A stretch of 64,000 bases of DNA, from contig NZ_JAGGPR010000003.1 of NCBI RefSeq assembly GCF_018613695.1, forward strand, positions 272,372 to 336,371. Direction: 5' to 3'. Under the pieces are notes generated by a model. The model was not told the DNA's origin and made no database searches. It worked only from the letters and a program-made list of their open reading frames with translations. Numbering within the stretch: the first letter of the stretch is position 1; each line of letters begins with the position of its first letter. A program made the position numbers and the translations under genes. This DNA comes from Arthrobacter sp. ISL-95 (GTDB lineage: Bacteria; Actinomycetota; Actinomycetes; Actinomycetales; Micrococcaceae). Positions 30,316-39,140 of the stretch are shown here, piece after piece.

Positions 30316-30462
30316 GCGCACCCCTTTAGCGTCGTCATCCTTGGTTTCGTTCCGAAGTGAGTAACCCCAATGGCCGCAAGATTAGTCCCTGAATACAAAG
30401 GCTCATTCGAAAACCTGTCCGGCACCCCGCCCTGCGAGCCGGGCCGTCACAGCGGAAACGGA

Positions 30463-30512
30463 GACGGCGGGCCACCCGCTGGTTCCGTGAGAAACCAAGG
30501 TGACCCGCCGTC
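30463..30512. terminator. Hairpin terminator downstream of purA, recurring family
   Basis: Arms GACGGCGGG (30463-30471) and CCCGCCGTC (30504-30512) with inner CACC/GGTG and GGTT/AACC pairs. Read on the minus strand it closely resembles the hairpin at 3972-4025 (shared CCTTGGTT, GGAACCA and GGTGGCC blocks). Confidence 0.65.
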
Positions 30513-30531
30513 GTCGTGAGCTTGGCTGTAC

Positions 30532-31821
30532 TTAGTCGTTGATCAGATCGTGAACAACAATGGTCTGGTCGCGGTCCGGGCCGACGCCGATAGCCGAGAA
30601 GCGCGTACCGGAGAGCTTTTCGAGGGCCAGCACGTAGTTGCGCGCGTTCTCCGGGAGGTCTTCCAGGGTGCGGGCGCCGGTGATGTCCTCGGTCCAGCCG
30701 TCGAAGTACTCGAAAACGGGCACTGCATGGTGGAACTCGGTCTGCGTCATAGGCATTTCGTCGTGGCGGATGCCGTCCACGTCGTAGGCAACACAGACCG
30801 GGATCTGCTCGATGCCCGTGAGCACGTCCAGCTTGGTGACGAAGTAATCCGTGAAGCCGTTCACGCGGGCAGCGTGGCGGGCCAGGACGGCGTCATACCA
30901 ACCGCAGCGGCGGGGACGACCGGTGTTTACACCAAACTCGCCGCCGGTCTTCTGCAGGTACACACCCATGTCGTCGAACAGTTCCGTGGGGAACGGGCCG
31001 GCGCCAACACGGGTGGTGTAGGCCTTGATGATGCCGATGGATCGCGAAATGCGGGTGGGGCCGATGCCCGAGCCAACGGACGCGCCGCCAGCTGTGGGAT
31101 TGGACGAGGTGACGAACGGGTACGTGCCGTGGTCGACGTCCAGGAATGTTGCCTGGCCGCCTTCCATGAGCACAACCTTGCCCTCGTCCAAGGCGTTGTT
31201 GAGGACAAGTGTGCTGTCAATAACCAGCGGGCGGAGACGCTCGGCGAAGGAGAGGAAATAGTCCACGATCTCGTCCACCACGATGTCGCGACGGTTGTAG
31301 ACCTTGACCAGGAGCTCGTTCTTCTGGCGCAGCGAACCTTCCACCTTCTGGCGGAGGATGGACTCGTCAAAGACATCCTGGACGCGGATACCCAAGCGGG
31401 CCACCTTGTCCATGTACGCCGGGCCGATCCCGCGGCCGGTGGTGCCGATGGCGCGGCTACCAAGGAAACGCTCAGTCACCTTGTCTAGGACCTGGTGATA
31501 CGGGGCAACCAGGTGGGCGTTGGCCGAAACGCGAAGGCGGGATGTGTCCGCGCCACGCGCTTCAAGGCCGTCGATTTCCTGGAAGAGGGCCTCCAGGTTC
31601 ACCACGCAGCCGTTGCCAATAATAGGGATTGCGTTGGGGCTCAGGATGCCCGCGGGAAGGAGCTTCAGCTCATACTTCTCACCGCCAACAACCACGGTGT
31701 GCCCGGCGTTGTTACCGCCGTTGGGCTTGACCACGTAGTCAACGCGGCCACCGAGCAGATCGGTTGCTTTGCCTTTGCCTTCGTCGCCCCACTGGGCTCC
31801 GACGATCACGATAGCGGGCAT
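30532..31821 (-). CDS. purA: Adenylosuccinate synthetase
   Basis: 429 residues, the normal length. It joins IMP and aspartate with GTP in AMP synthesis. N-terminal GTP/IMP-binding loop [30 protein letters not shown], the signature [14 protein letters not shown], and C-terminal guanine-binding residues near [16 protein letters not shown] at 31821 with GGAGG five bases upstream; the frame extends 39 codons further with no ribosome site. Confidence 0.97.
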   Translation of the reverse strand: MPAIVIVGAQWGDEGKGKATDLLGGRVDYVVKPNGGNNAGHTVVVGGEKYELKLLPAGILSPNAIPIIGNGCVVNLEALFQEIDGLEARGADTSRLRVSANAHLVAPYHQVLDKVTERFLGSRAIGTTGRGIGPAYMDKVARLGIRVQDVFDESILRQKVEGSLRQKNELLVKVYNRRDIVVDEIVDYFLSFAERLRPLVIDSTLVLNNALDEGKVVLMEGGQATFLDVDHGTYPFVTSSNPTAGGASVGSGIGPTRISRSIGIIKAYTTRVGAGPFPTELFDDMGVYLQKTGGEFGVNTGRPRRCGWYDAVLARHAARVNGFTDYFVTKLDVLTGIEQIPVCVAYDVDGIRHDEMPMTQTEFHHAVPVFEYFDGWTEDITGARTLEDLPENARNYVLALEKLSGTRFSAIGVGPDRDQTIVVHDLIND

Positions 31822-32026
31822 GGGATCCTCCCCCATTCTTTCGGGCCCAAACCCAGCCGGATGACCAGGACTAGACGCCGTACATGAGAATGCCCCGACG
31901 TAGCTGGTGCAGCCTGCCAGGAGGCACGGCATGCGCAAGAGTTTCGGGGCTCTTACCCGCCAAGTTTAGCCGATGACAACGGTTTCTCTGGTGTTTGGCC
32001 GGCGTTGGGGCGCCGTTGTGGATAAG

Positions 32027-33754
32027 TCAAGGAACAGCGAGCGCCACAGGGCCGGCCGAGGAACTGCCAAGTTGCAGGCTCAACAAGCCGGCACTGTCCA
32101 CCAGCCCCACCCTGATGGCCGAAACCTTGTACTCCCCCGTCGCCGCCGTAACATCCGCCGGTTTGGTCCCGGGCCAGCTTTGGTCCGGTTGAACGTTGAC
32201 GTTGATGGCCACCAGGGTACGGACTGCTGTCAGGACAGGCCCGACGGCGTTGATCACCGGTGTGATCAGTAACTGCAGGCTTGTACCCAGGTTGGCGACG
32301 AGTCCGGTGTTGAAAATGGTGGCGTTGAGGACGTTCCTGACCACGTTGTTGGTGCCGGTCAGGAGGATGGAGGTGATGGGTGTGAGCAGGGCAGCTACGG
32401 CGCCTCCGAGGTCCAAGCCCAGAACATCGGCTGTGACTACGGGAGCCACAGCGGTCCCATCCAGAAACTGGCCAAGGGTGGACGGTCCGATCTTGACCCC
32501 TATGGCGGCCACGTTCAGGCCAGCCAGCTTCAGCGTGATGTTGGTGGTCGCGTTCAGTGTGATGGATCGCAAGGCTGTAGTGAGCGCGGTGAGGACACGG
32601 TTCTTCCACGAATCCAGCAGTGCCGTGACCCTGTTGGTCACAGCTGTTGTCGTGCCCGCATCCAAGACCACGGCGTGATTTGGTTCCATGCCGTTGAGTC
32701 CCAGGGTGCTTCCGGCCAATGATGCGATGTCGACTTTGACTGTGCCTGTCCCCAGATTGATGGTCACAATGCCATCCGTTATGGACTCGGTCATGAGAGC
32801 AGTGACCCCGGTGAGGTTCGGGGCGGACAATGTGGCAGTAGTGCTGATGGATCCCAATTGCAGAGTGCCAAGTACAGGGTTGATGAGCGCCGAAATACCG
32901 TTGCTGATCCCCGTGGTCAGCCCTCCCGTCCCCAACACCGCATTCAGCTGCGTCGGCACAGCCCCCACCAGCGACGCACCTTGCGTGGACAGAGTTCCCA
33001 CTGCCGGGATCGCTGCGTTCAGGTCCAAGCCTGCAATGCCGTACTGGCGCTGAACCTCGGGGGCGGGATCCAGCGTTGGCCAACCGTTGGTCATGTCGCA
33101 GCCGTCCAGTTGTGAAGAAGAGGCCACCGCTCCCACGTCCAGCGTGACTCCGGCAAGCGAGGCCGGGACGATGTTTCCCAAGGAAATACTGGCCGATTTC
33201 GGCACCGTCACCGCCCCCTGCGCTGTCCCGGCAACGTCCACGGCACCTGTCTGATCCGACACCAGGCCCGATGCTCCATGGGCTTGGCCGCTGTTCCCGG
33301 AGCGCGCCCATTGCGTGTAGGTGCCAACGCCGCCCACGGGCAAACCGAGTCCCAGGCCCGCCGAGATGGGACTGCTGCCCAGGACGGACACCGGGATCTT
33401 GGTGACGAAAGCATCCGTGGTTCCGGGAACCAGGACTGCGGACAGTGGCGTGGGTGTGGCCGCGGCGCCGTTGTTCACCACAGTCAGGCCTTGGACTCCG
33501 GCCACAGTGTCCAGGTTGGTGTTGAGCACGGTGCCCTGCAACTGCCTGGCCCAGGACTTGTTGGTGAACATGGTGTTGGTGCTGCAGTCACCTGGCGAGC
33601 TGACGCCGACGGCGCTTCTCACCCACTCGTTGTCCGTCCAGGCGGCGGTGGTGACGCTCGTCGTGGCGGCTAGTGTGATGGCCGCAGCGGCTGCTACCAG
33701 GACAAAGCGACGCGGCCGGTCCAGGACCCGGCGGAAGAAGTGCCGTGCCTTCAT
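32027..33754 (-). CDS. Secreted choice-of-anchor G-like protein with SipW-type signal peptide
   Basis: 575 residues. The N-terminus is basic (KARHFFRRVLDRPRR), then hydrophobic, and ends TTAAWTDNEWVRSAVG. The AAWTDNEWV boundary is shared with the protein at 35218 and fits the SipW-dependent (alternate) signal peptide class. The mature part is low in charge and rich in Val, Thr, Leu, Gly and Asn, with repeated LGLDLG/VNVA-like strands suggesting a long beta-structure. The overall pattern resembles the family named choice-of-anchor G. Its ATG overlaps the stop of the upstream gene by four bases. Confidence 0.75.
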   Translation of the reverse strand: MKARHFFRRVLDRPRRFVLVAAAAAITLAATTSVTTAAWTDNEWVRSAVGVSSPGDCSTNTMFTNKSWARQLQGTVLNTNLDTVAGVQGLTVVNNGAAATPTPLSAVLVPGTTDAFVTKIPVSVLGSSPISAGLGLGLPVGGVGTYTQWARSGNSGQAHGASGLVSDQTGAVDVAGTAQGAVTVPKSASISLGNIVPASLAGVTLDVGAVASSSQLDGCDMTNGWPTLDPAPEVQRQYGIAGLDLNAAIPAVGTLSTQGASLVGAVPTQLNAVLGTGGLTTGISNGISALINPVLGTLQLGSISTTATLSAPNLTGVTALMTESITDGIVTINLGTGTVKVDIASLAGSTLGLNGMEPNHAVVLDAGTTTAVTNRVTALLDSWKNRVLTALTTALRSITLNATTNITLKLAGLNVAAIGVKIGPSTLGQFLDGTAVAPVVTADVLGLDLGGAVAALLTPITSILLTGTNNVVRNVLNATIFNTGLVANLGTSLQLLITPVINAVGPVLTAVRTLVAINVNVQPDQSWPGTKPADVTAATGEYKVSAIRVGLVDSAGLLSLQLGSSSAGPVALAVP

Positions 33755-34533
33755 GTGCCCTGCCCCGGGGTCTCGCGCGGGTCCGCAGTTTCACGCGGGT
33801 CCGCAGTTTCGCGCGGGCGCCTCATCATGGTCAGGAGCGCAGCCCCGACAAGGAGCAGCCCTCCACCGGCGAACAGTGCCGGCAAGGACGATGCACCTGT
33901 GTTCCCCAGCGGATCCCGTCCCTCCACGGAGGTGTTTCCGTCGGCGGGCGGTGGCAGCGAAGGTGCGCCTTCGCCGTCGTCGTCTCCCATGGCAGTGATC
34001 CCGATTCCCAAGGTGAGCCGGGCGCCTTCCAGGGGTGCGCTGTTCGCAGGTTTGCTCAGTGTGAAACGCAGGTAGGGCGACGTTCCGGTGTGGAGGTCCC
34101 TCAGCGGAATCCGCACGCTTTGGTCCCAGCCTTCCAAGGTGGTGGCCGCGATCCGGGGAGTCGAACCCAAGGGACAATCGAGTTGCTGGTTGAGTCCACT
34201 GCTGCCCTGCCAGGGAGTGGCGCATTCGTCCACCGCAATGGCGTAGCCGCCGGCCCCCGCCAGACCACCGCCGGCCGTGAGTTGGAGCGTGGACGTAGCC
34301 CGCGGCTTCTCAAGGGACAACCCGATCTGCCAGGAAAAAGAGTCACCGGCGTCGAGCGTGGGGAACTCCAAGGGGTACACGGAGGAAGAAAGCCACAGCA
34401 CGCCGGGCGTTCCGGTCTCCGGAACCGGGATGAGGTGATCGGCAGCGTTAGCGGGGAGAGCCAACGTCACGGCACACACCACGGCGGCGCACGCCACCGC
34501 TGCCGGCCTTGCTGCCTGCATCCACCGTTTCAC
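33751..34533 (-). CDS. Secreted wall/membrane-anchored protein with sortase-like tail
   Basis: 260 residues. A Sec-type signal peptide (residues 1-31, ending ALPANA-A) is followed by an extracellular domain. The C-terminus reads LGNTGASSLPALFAGGGLLL then a basic tail, which is the layout of a sortase anchor (xPxTG-like motif, helix, positive end), but with LGNTG rather than LPxTG. The cytoplasmic tail repeats RETADP. GTG at 34533 has GGGAGG ten bases upstream. It overlaps the following gene by four bases. No sortase gene is in the window. Confidence 0.65.
   Translation of the reverse strand: MKRWMQAARPAAVACAAVVCAVTLALPANAADHLIPVPETGTPGVLWLSSSVYPLEFPTLDAGDSFSWQIGLSLEKPRATSTLQLTAGGGLAGAGGYAIAVDECATPWQGSSGLNQQLDCPLGSTPRIAATTLEGWDQSVRIPLRDLHTGTSPYLRFTLSKPANSAPLEGARLTLGIGITAMGDDDGEGAPSLPPPADGNTSVEGRDPLGNTGASSLPALFAGGGLLLVGAALLTMMRRPRETADPRETADPRETPGQGT
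33776..33817. repeat. 18-bp tandem repeat, 2.3 copies
   Basis: CGCGGGTCCGCAGTTTCA at 33776-33793, a copy with one change at 33794-33811 and a partial third copy. It encodes the repeated RETADP in the C-terminal tail of the anchored protein. Confidence 0.85.
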
Positions 34534-34620
34534 TGCTCAATCACCTCCCAGTTGACTTGCTCGGAATTGAATCATTGCGGGGGACGAATCCTTGATGGGG
34601 CGAATCCTTGATGGGGCGGG

Positions 34621-35208
34621 TCACCCCTTGTGCCGGGCGACCCGTTTGGGCCAGTACGCCCAGACAACCAGCACGGCCACGGCCAAGGTTGCGCCGCCGA
34701 TGAAGCCGGGCCCCCTCATGGCCATCACCCAAGATCCCAGTGCCGGTACTGTTGCCAGCACCTTCTGCGCTGTATCCACTTCGTACGGCAGCGGGTCCTC
34801 GGAACTGTTCGCATCGCCCTTAAGCCTCAGGGACGCCCCGGAGCCGTCCGGCTCCACCGAAACCACCCGGTGCGTTACCAACACCCCGGATTCGGAGCGT
34901 TTCACGGATACGACGTCGCCTGGAACCAGGGACTCGGCCGGCACCTGAACGGTGAGTGACAAAGCCCCTACCGGATAGTCCGGTTCCATGGAGCCTGTCC
35001 TGAACACCACAAACGAGGCCTTGAAGATGCACCCCAGGACCAGCGCCACAATGCACAGCAACCCCAGGAGGGCCACCACGGTCAGTGCGACTTCGCGTGA
35101 GACCTTGAGGAGCCGGAACACGACGGGCCAGAAACCCGCCCCTCCCGCGGCAGGGGCCGTGGGTGGCAGCAGGAACGAGCTTCTGGTCCGGGTCAAAGGC
35201 TCTGTCAC
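34621..35208 (-). CDS. SipW-like signal peptidase I
   Basis: 195 residues with a membrane segment at each end. Catalytic Ser in VFRTGSMEPDYPVGAL and, in place of the usual Lys, a His in VLVTHRVVSVEP. This Ser-His arrangement is that of the SipW/ER-type S26B signal peptidases. It is flanked by two genes with the AAWTDNEW signal-peptide ending, which are its likely substrates. GTG at 35208 starts nine bases after the upstream gene. Confidence 0.85.
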   Translation of the reverse strand: MTEPLTRTRSSFLLPPTAPAAGGAGFWPVVFRLLKVSREVALTVVALLGLLCIVALVLGCIFKASFVVFRTGSMEPDYPVGALSLTVQVPAESLVPGDVVSVKRSESGVLVTHRVVSVEPDGSGASLRLKGDANSSEDPLPYEVDTAQKVLATVPALGSWVMAMRGPGFIGGATLAVAVLVVWAYWPKRVARHKG

Positions 35209-35217
35209 AGAGCTTGG

Positions 35218-35937
35218 CTAAGAGCCGGCGATGCTGGTGAACCTCCACAGCGGGATGGTCTGCTTGCCCTGAAGGGTCACATCGGTCACGGTGGACGGGA
35301 GGGTGATGGCGAAGCACACATCCACTGCGGCGCCTGCTGTGGCTGCGTCTGCACCCTTCGGCAAGGGAATGGCGGTGGTTGAGGTGGAGGACAACGGGAC
35401 GCCGGCTACAGCGGAACCCACAATGTCCGTGCCGCCAGTCAAGGTTCCTGCTGCGCAGTTCTGCTTGGTGACCCCATATACGGCGCGGACGGTCAAGGCG
35501 TTGTACAGGGCCAGGGAGTTGTCAGTAGTGTCTGTAGCTGGCGCTAGTTTGACTGCCTCCGCCAACGTTGCCGTCAGCGCTTCCGAGCCCGCGGCTGCCC
35601 TGAGCTGCATGGGCGCGTAAGCCGTATCCCCGGGCTTCAGTGCGGCTGAGATGGCACCGAATGTCAGGGCGCCATCAGTGGCCGAGTCCGGCACCGTAGG
35701 AATGTTCGGCTTGTCGCTCCACAGATCATCTCCACCGCCGTTGGTGTTAGTGAACGTGTTCTGCTCCATGTGGTACGTCAAAGTACCGGGGTCGTTGTCT
35801 CCTCCGGAATTACCGAAGACCCACTCGTTATCCGTCCAGGCAGCCAAGGTGAATGCTGCACCGACGCCCAGGACAAGCCCGCCAGCAAGGAGCGCACGGA
35901 CCTTCGTGGCCTTATTGGATGAAGTTTTTGCGACCAT
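35218..35937 (-). CDS. SipW-dependent-type secreted protein
   Basis: 239 residues. KATKVRALLAGGLVLGVGAA then FTLAAWTDNEWVFGNSGG: a basic start, hydrophobic core and an AAWTDNEW processing region, as in TasA/camelysin-type proteins processed by SipW. The mature domain (about 200 residues) is Thr/Ala/Asp-rich and looks like a beta-sandwich subunit. ATG at 35937 is chosen because GGGGGTAAG precedes it; a GTG 15 bases earlier is possible. It is the first gene of the operon that continues with the signal peptidase and two more secreted proteins. A surface-fibre or matrix role is inference. Confidence 0.75.
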   Translation of the reverse strand: MVAKTSSNKATKVRALLAGGLVLGVGAAFTLAAWTDNEWVFGNSGGDNDPGTLTYHMEQNTFTNTNGGGDDLWSDKPNIPTVPDSATDGALTFGAISAALKPGDTAYAPMQLRAAAGSEALTATLAEAVKLAPATDTTDNSLALYNALTVRAVYGVTKQNCAAGTLTGGTDIVGSAVAGVPLSSTSTTAIPLPKGADAATAGAAVDVCFAITLPSTVTDVTLQGKQTIPLWRFTSIAGS

Positions 35938-36138
35938 TTTTCTTACCCCCACGGTAGGTGACGCTGAGACCTGAATCTTGTGGGGTGGCCATACGGTTTC
36001 CCCCGAAACCGGTGGTTTTCAATGCCAGTATGTGCGTGGGGAAAGCCGCTTCGGGCGGGAGTGCACTTTAGGGTTAACATGTTCGACGACGGCGCTGAAC
36101 TTCGACGACGGAACTCTGGACGCTGCCGCCGGCCCGCC

Positions 36139-36486
36139 TCAGTCGGACGAGCCGCCCGCCACGAAACGAAGCGCCGCTTCGGCAAGCGCCGGCCATTTTT
36201 GCTGCGAAGTGAAGGGCACTTCAACCCAGTCTTTGTATGGACGGTTCATTCCGGACGGATCAAACAGTGAAGCGCCCGGAAGTGCCAGTGCCAGGGCAAA
36301 CGCTTGGCTGTCCCGGCCCAGCTTGAAAACCACTTTGTCTCCGTTGAGGCAGGCCAGTGCTTTGTTGCTCAGCATGAGCGATCTTGCACCGAACATTTTT
36401 CCCATCAGTACCCCGGCCGACGCCAAGTCAGCTCCCAGACCCTCAAAAGCGGCAGTGGCGGCAGCGGACGACTCCGGTTTATCCAT
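36139..36486 (-). CDS. TfoX N-terminal-like small protein
   Basis: About 115 residues. LMGKMFGARSLMLSNKALACLNGDKVVFKL resembles the TfoX N-terminal domain, a small alpha/beta fold in Sxy/TfoX-like proteins of mostly unknown function. The last third contains DWVEVPFTSQQKWPALAEAA. The start is uncertain: ATGs at 36498, 36495 and 36486 all lack a clear ribosome site, and the upstream frame is Arg/Cys-rich and unlikely to be coding. Confidence 0.65.
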   Translation of the reverse strand: MDKPESSAAATAAFEGLGADLASAGVLMGKMFGARSLMLSNKALACLNGDKVVFKLGRDSQAFALALALPGASLFDPSGMNRPYKDWVEVPFTSQQKWPALAEAALRFVAGGSSD

Positions 36487-36742
36487 AGGTCGCATCATCC
36501 CGCAAGGTGCCTGCCGCCGTCGAGAGCTGCCTGCCGGCAGGTGCCGCCGCCGTCGAGACGCCCGACACGTTTCCGGGCAACACGCCGCATCGCATTTAAA
36601 GGGCGCGCCGAAGAGGGCCCCGTTCACCCCCATAGTCCGGTAAGGTTAGTTAGCCCCCAACAGCACCCTTTGAGGTTCGGCTGCGGCATGCCCGCGGCGC
36701 CTCGGAACGGTGCGCTGTAACACCTAGGAGACCTAACCCCTG

Positions 36743-37375
36743 ATGCAAGAACTGGCGACTGAATCACCCGAAGAAATCCTCTGGAACCGCCGCTACGAAC
36801 CGCACATCGCCGAGGTCAACGAGCTGTGCGACTCCATCAAGGTGCAGAAGCCGGGCAGCGAGGTCCTCTACATCGACCCCGCCCACAGCATGGATGACTG
36901 CCGAATCGTCAGCCTTTTCTCCAATCAGCGCACCAACACCGGTGAGGGTTTCATCAACCCGGGAGATGAAGAAGCCAACACCCGCATGCTCGGCATGCAG
37001 TGGCAGCTGGGCCTGCGCCCCGAACTCATGATGCCGTGGAACGCGTACCCGTGGATTGAACCCTCCGAGGAACCGGGCAAGCTGACCCCCGCCAACATCA
37101 CCGAGGGCCTCAAGCCGCTCCTGCGCCTCCTGCAGCTCCTTCCGCGCACCTCCGCACTGGTGGCGCACGGCAACGAGGCACACCGCCTGGCCGATCAGCT
37201 CATGAAGGCCGCACCGGCCAGCATCGCGCGCCGCGGCTTCAAGACCTTCAAGGTCCGTTCACTGGGCGGCCGGTCCTTCGCCGGAACCCCTGCCCGCCAG
37301 CAGGAATACCTGGACGCCATCCACGGCGCCTACGCCGAAGCCATGGCTCGCACGGGGATCCCCCGCAAGGCCTAA
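36743..37375 (+). CDS. Uracil-DNA glycosylase superfamily-like protein
   Basis: 210 residues. Contains VLYIDPAHSMDDCRIVSLFSN, LGMQWQLGLRPELMMPWNAYPW and LLPRTSALVAHGNEAHRLAD. The WNAYPW block and the LVAHGNEAH segment resemble the actinobacterial proteins annotated as uracil-DNA glycosylase, though the classical GQDPYH motif is absent. It may be a distant family member or have a non-repair role. ATG at 36743 follows AGGAG. It stands alone, with its own hairpin terminator. Confidence 0.6.
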   Translation: MQELATESPEEILWNRRYEPHIAEVNELCDSIKVQKPGSEVLYIDPAHSMDDCRIVSLFSNQRTNTGEGFINPGDEEANTRMLGMQWQLGLRPELMMPWNAYPWIEPSEEPGKLTPANITEGLKPLLRLLQLLPRTSALVAHGNEAHRLADQLMKAAPASIARRGFKTFKVRSLGGRSFAGTPARQQEYLDAIHGAYAEAMARTGIPRKA

Positions 37376-37454
37376 TACCCACCCCTCGTTGCAGGGCCCG
37401 CTCTGCGCCCCAAACCCCCGGGTTAGCGCGCAGACCATGCCTCACAACGCACAT

Positions 37455-37497
37455 ACGACGGCGGCCCCCACCTTTTGGTGAGGGCCGCCGTCGTTGT
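37455..37497 (+). terminator. Hairpin terminator, recurring family
   Basis: ACGACGGCGGCCC (37455-37467) pairs with GGGCCGCCGTCGT (37482-37494), with an inner CACC-tttt-GGTG and a TTGTT tail. It shares GACGGCGG...CACCTT/GGTG...CCGCCGTC with the hairpins at 3972 and 30463. It can serve both this gene and the convergent DUF3151 gene. Confidence 0.8.
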
Positions 37498-37509
37498 TCG
37501 CCTGAGTTC

Positions 37510-37932
37510 CTAGCGGGCTTCGAGCGCTGCCTTGGCTTTGGGGTCCGAGTCGTTCAGGAACTTCTCGATCCGCTCTGGCTCTTCAGCCTCTCCGATTGCC
37601 GAGGCCGCCCGGCCCAACGCGTAGAGAGCACGCAGGAAGCCTTGGTTGGGCTCGTGCTCCCACGGGATGGGTCCGACGCCGCGCCATCCGTTGCGACGCA
37701 GGGAATCCAGGCCGCGGTGGTAGCCCACACGGGCGTAGGCGTAGGACTCGATGGTCCGGCCTTCGGCCCAGGCTTCCTCGGCGAGGATGGCCCACAGCAG
37801 AGACGACGTAGGGTTCTTGGCCACCAGGTCCAGCGCCTCGTTGCCGAGTGCCAGGTGCTGGTAGATCTCGGTTTCAGCGGGCAGGAGCGTGGGCTCCGGC
37901 CCCATCAGGTTCTTCCGGAATTCGTCAGACAT
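37510..37932 (-). CDS. DUF3151 family protein
   Basis: 140 residues, all helical, with ALGNEALDLVAKNPTSSLLW, GRTIESYAYARVGYHRGLD and RRNGWRGVGPIPWEHEPNQG, which are characteristic of the actinobacterial DUF3151 family. Its start codon shares one base with the fba stop (TAATG), so it is co-translated with the aldolase. Function unknown; this pairing with fba is common in actinobacteria. Confidence 0.9.
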   Translation of the reverse strand: MSDEFRKNLMGPEPTLLPAETEIYQHLALGNEALDLVAKNPTSSLLWAILAEEAWAEGRTIESYAYARVGYHRGLDSLRRNGWRGVGPIPWEHEPNQGFLRALYALGRAASAIGEAEEPERIEKFLNDSDPKAKAALEAR

Positions 37933-38951
37933 TAGAAGGTCTTGCCAACCGATCCGAGCTGCTGTGCGGCTTCGACGATGCGCGCGGCCATGCCGGCTTC
38001 AGCGGAAGCGCCCCAGACGCGCGGATCGTAGGTCTTCTTGTTGCCCATTTCGCCGTCGACCTTCAGAACGCCGTCGTAGTTCGAAAGCATGTGCCCGGCA
38101 ACCGGGCGGGTGAACGCGTACTGGGTGTCGGTGTCAATGTTCATCTTGATCACACCGTACGAGACGGCGTCAGCGATTTCCTGCTCGGTGGAGCCCGAAC
38201 CGCCGTGGAAGACGAGGTCGAACGGGTTTTCCTTGCCGATCTTGGCACCAACTTCGGACTGGATCTGCTTGAGCAGTTCCGGGCGGAGCTTCACGTTGCC
38301 CGGCTTGTACACGCCGTGCACGTTACCGAAGGTCAGTGCGGTGAGGTAGCGGCCGTTTTCGCCGGCTCCGAGTGCCTCGATGGTGGCCAGGGCGTCCTCG
38401 GTGGTGGTGTAGAGCTTCTCGTTGATCTCGTTCTCAACACCATCTTCTTCGCCACCAACAGTGCCGATTTCAACTTCGAGGATGATCTTCGCAGCAGCGG
38501 CGCGTTCCAGCAACTCACGGCCGATCCGCAGGTTCTCCGACAGGGTCTCGTGCGAACCGTCCCACATGTGCGAGTTGAAGATCGGGTCCTTGCCGGCCTT
38601 CACCGCTTCCTCGGACGCGGCCAGCAACGGGAGGACGAAGTCCGCCAGCTTGTCCTGCGGGCAGTGGTCCGTGTGCAGGGCGATGTTGACGTTGTAGTTC
38701 TTGGCAACTTCGCGGGCGAACGCGGCGAAGCCGAGGGAACCGGCAACCATGTCCTTGACCGAAGCGCCGGACCAGTAGGCTGCGCCGCCGGTGGAAACCT
38801 GAATAATGCCGTCGGATTCGGCCTCGGCGAAACCGCGGATCGCAGCGTTCAGAGTCTGCGACGACGTCACGTTGACCGCGGGGAAAGCGAATCCGCCAGC
38901 CTTTGCGCGGTCGATCATCTCGGAGTAAATCTCTGGGGTTGCAATGGGCAT
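37932..38951 (-). CDS. fba: Class II fructose-bisphosphate aldolase
   Basis: 339 residues, zinc-dependent glycolytic aldolase that splits fructose 1,6-bisphosphate. FPAVNVTSSQTLNAAIRGFAE, the zinc-ligand motif NIALHTDHCPQDKLADFV, LEVEIGTVGGEEDGV, and phosphate-binding VFHGGSGSTEQEI and GVIKMNIDTDTQYAF are all intact. ATG at 38951 with AGGAG upstream; the longer frame has no ribosome site. Cotranscribed with DUF3151. Confidence 0.97.
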   Translation of the reverse strand: MPIATPEIYSEMIDRAKAGGFAFPAVNVTSSQTLNAAIRGFAEAESDGIIQVSTGGAAYWSGASVKDMVAGSLGFAAFAREVAKNYNVNIALHTDHCPQDKLADFVLPLLAASEEAVKAGKDPIFNSHMWDGSHETLSENLRIGRELLERAAAAKIILEVEIGTVGGEEDGVENEINEKLYTTTEDALATIEALGAGENGRYLTALTFGNVHGVYKPGNVKLRPELLKQIQSEVGAKIGKENPFDLVFHGGSGSTEQEIADAVSYGVIKMNIDTDTQYAFTRPVAGHMLSNYDGVLKVDGEMGNKKTYDPRVWGASAEAGMAARIVEAAQQLGSVGKTF

Positions 38952-39127
38952 GGTGACTCCTATGCTGAATTCGTCTGTGGGTTGGTAACCCTGGAGTAGA
39001 CCGCTTACGGCTAGCACCCATCCTAGCGATATCCGCCGGGACGCCGTGTTTCGGGTCACTGAGCGCTCTTAACACTTCCGCCGAGTTCACACTCCACCGA
39101 CTACCTCTGATTCATCAAAACGGTGGA

Positions 39128-39140
39128 TATACTGCGGGAA
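39128..39140 (+). promoter_or_regulatory. -10 element giving a probable leaderless transcript
   Basis: TATACT (39128-39133) ends seven bases before the ATG at 39140, so transcription would start on or next to the start codon. No Shine-Dalgarno can fit. A -35 box is not clear. Confidence 0.5.

Noticed and set aside
31953..33311. 452-codon open frame in a second frame of the choice-of-anchor G gene
   Set aside because: Arg/His/Gln-rich composition and no start signal; the overlapping frame carries the signal peptide.
37848..38999. 383-codon open frame opposite fba
   Set aside because: Shadow of the strongly conserved aldolase gene.
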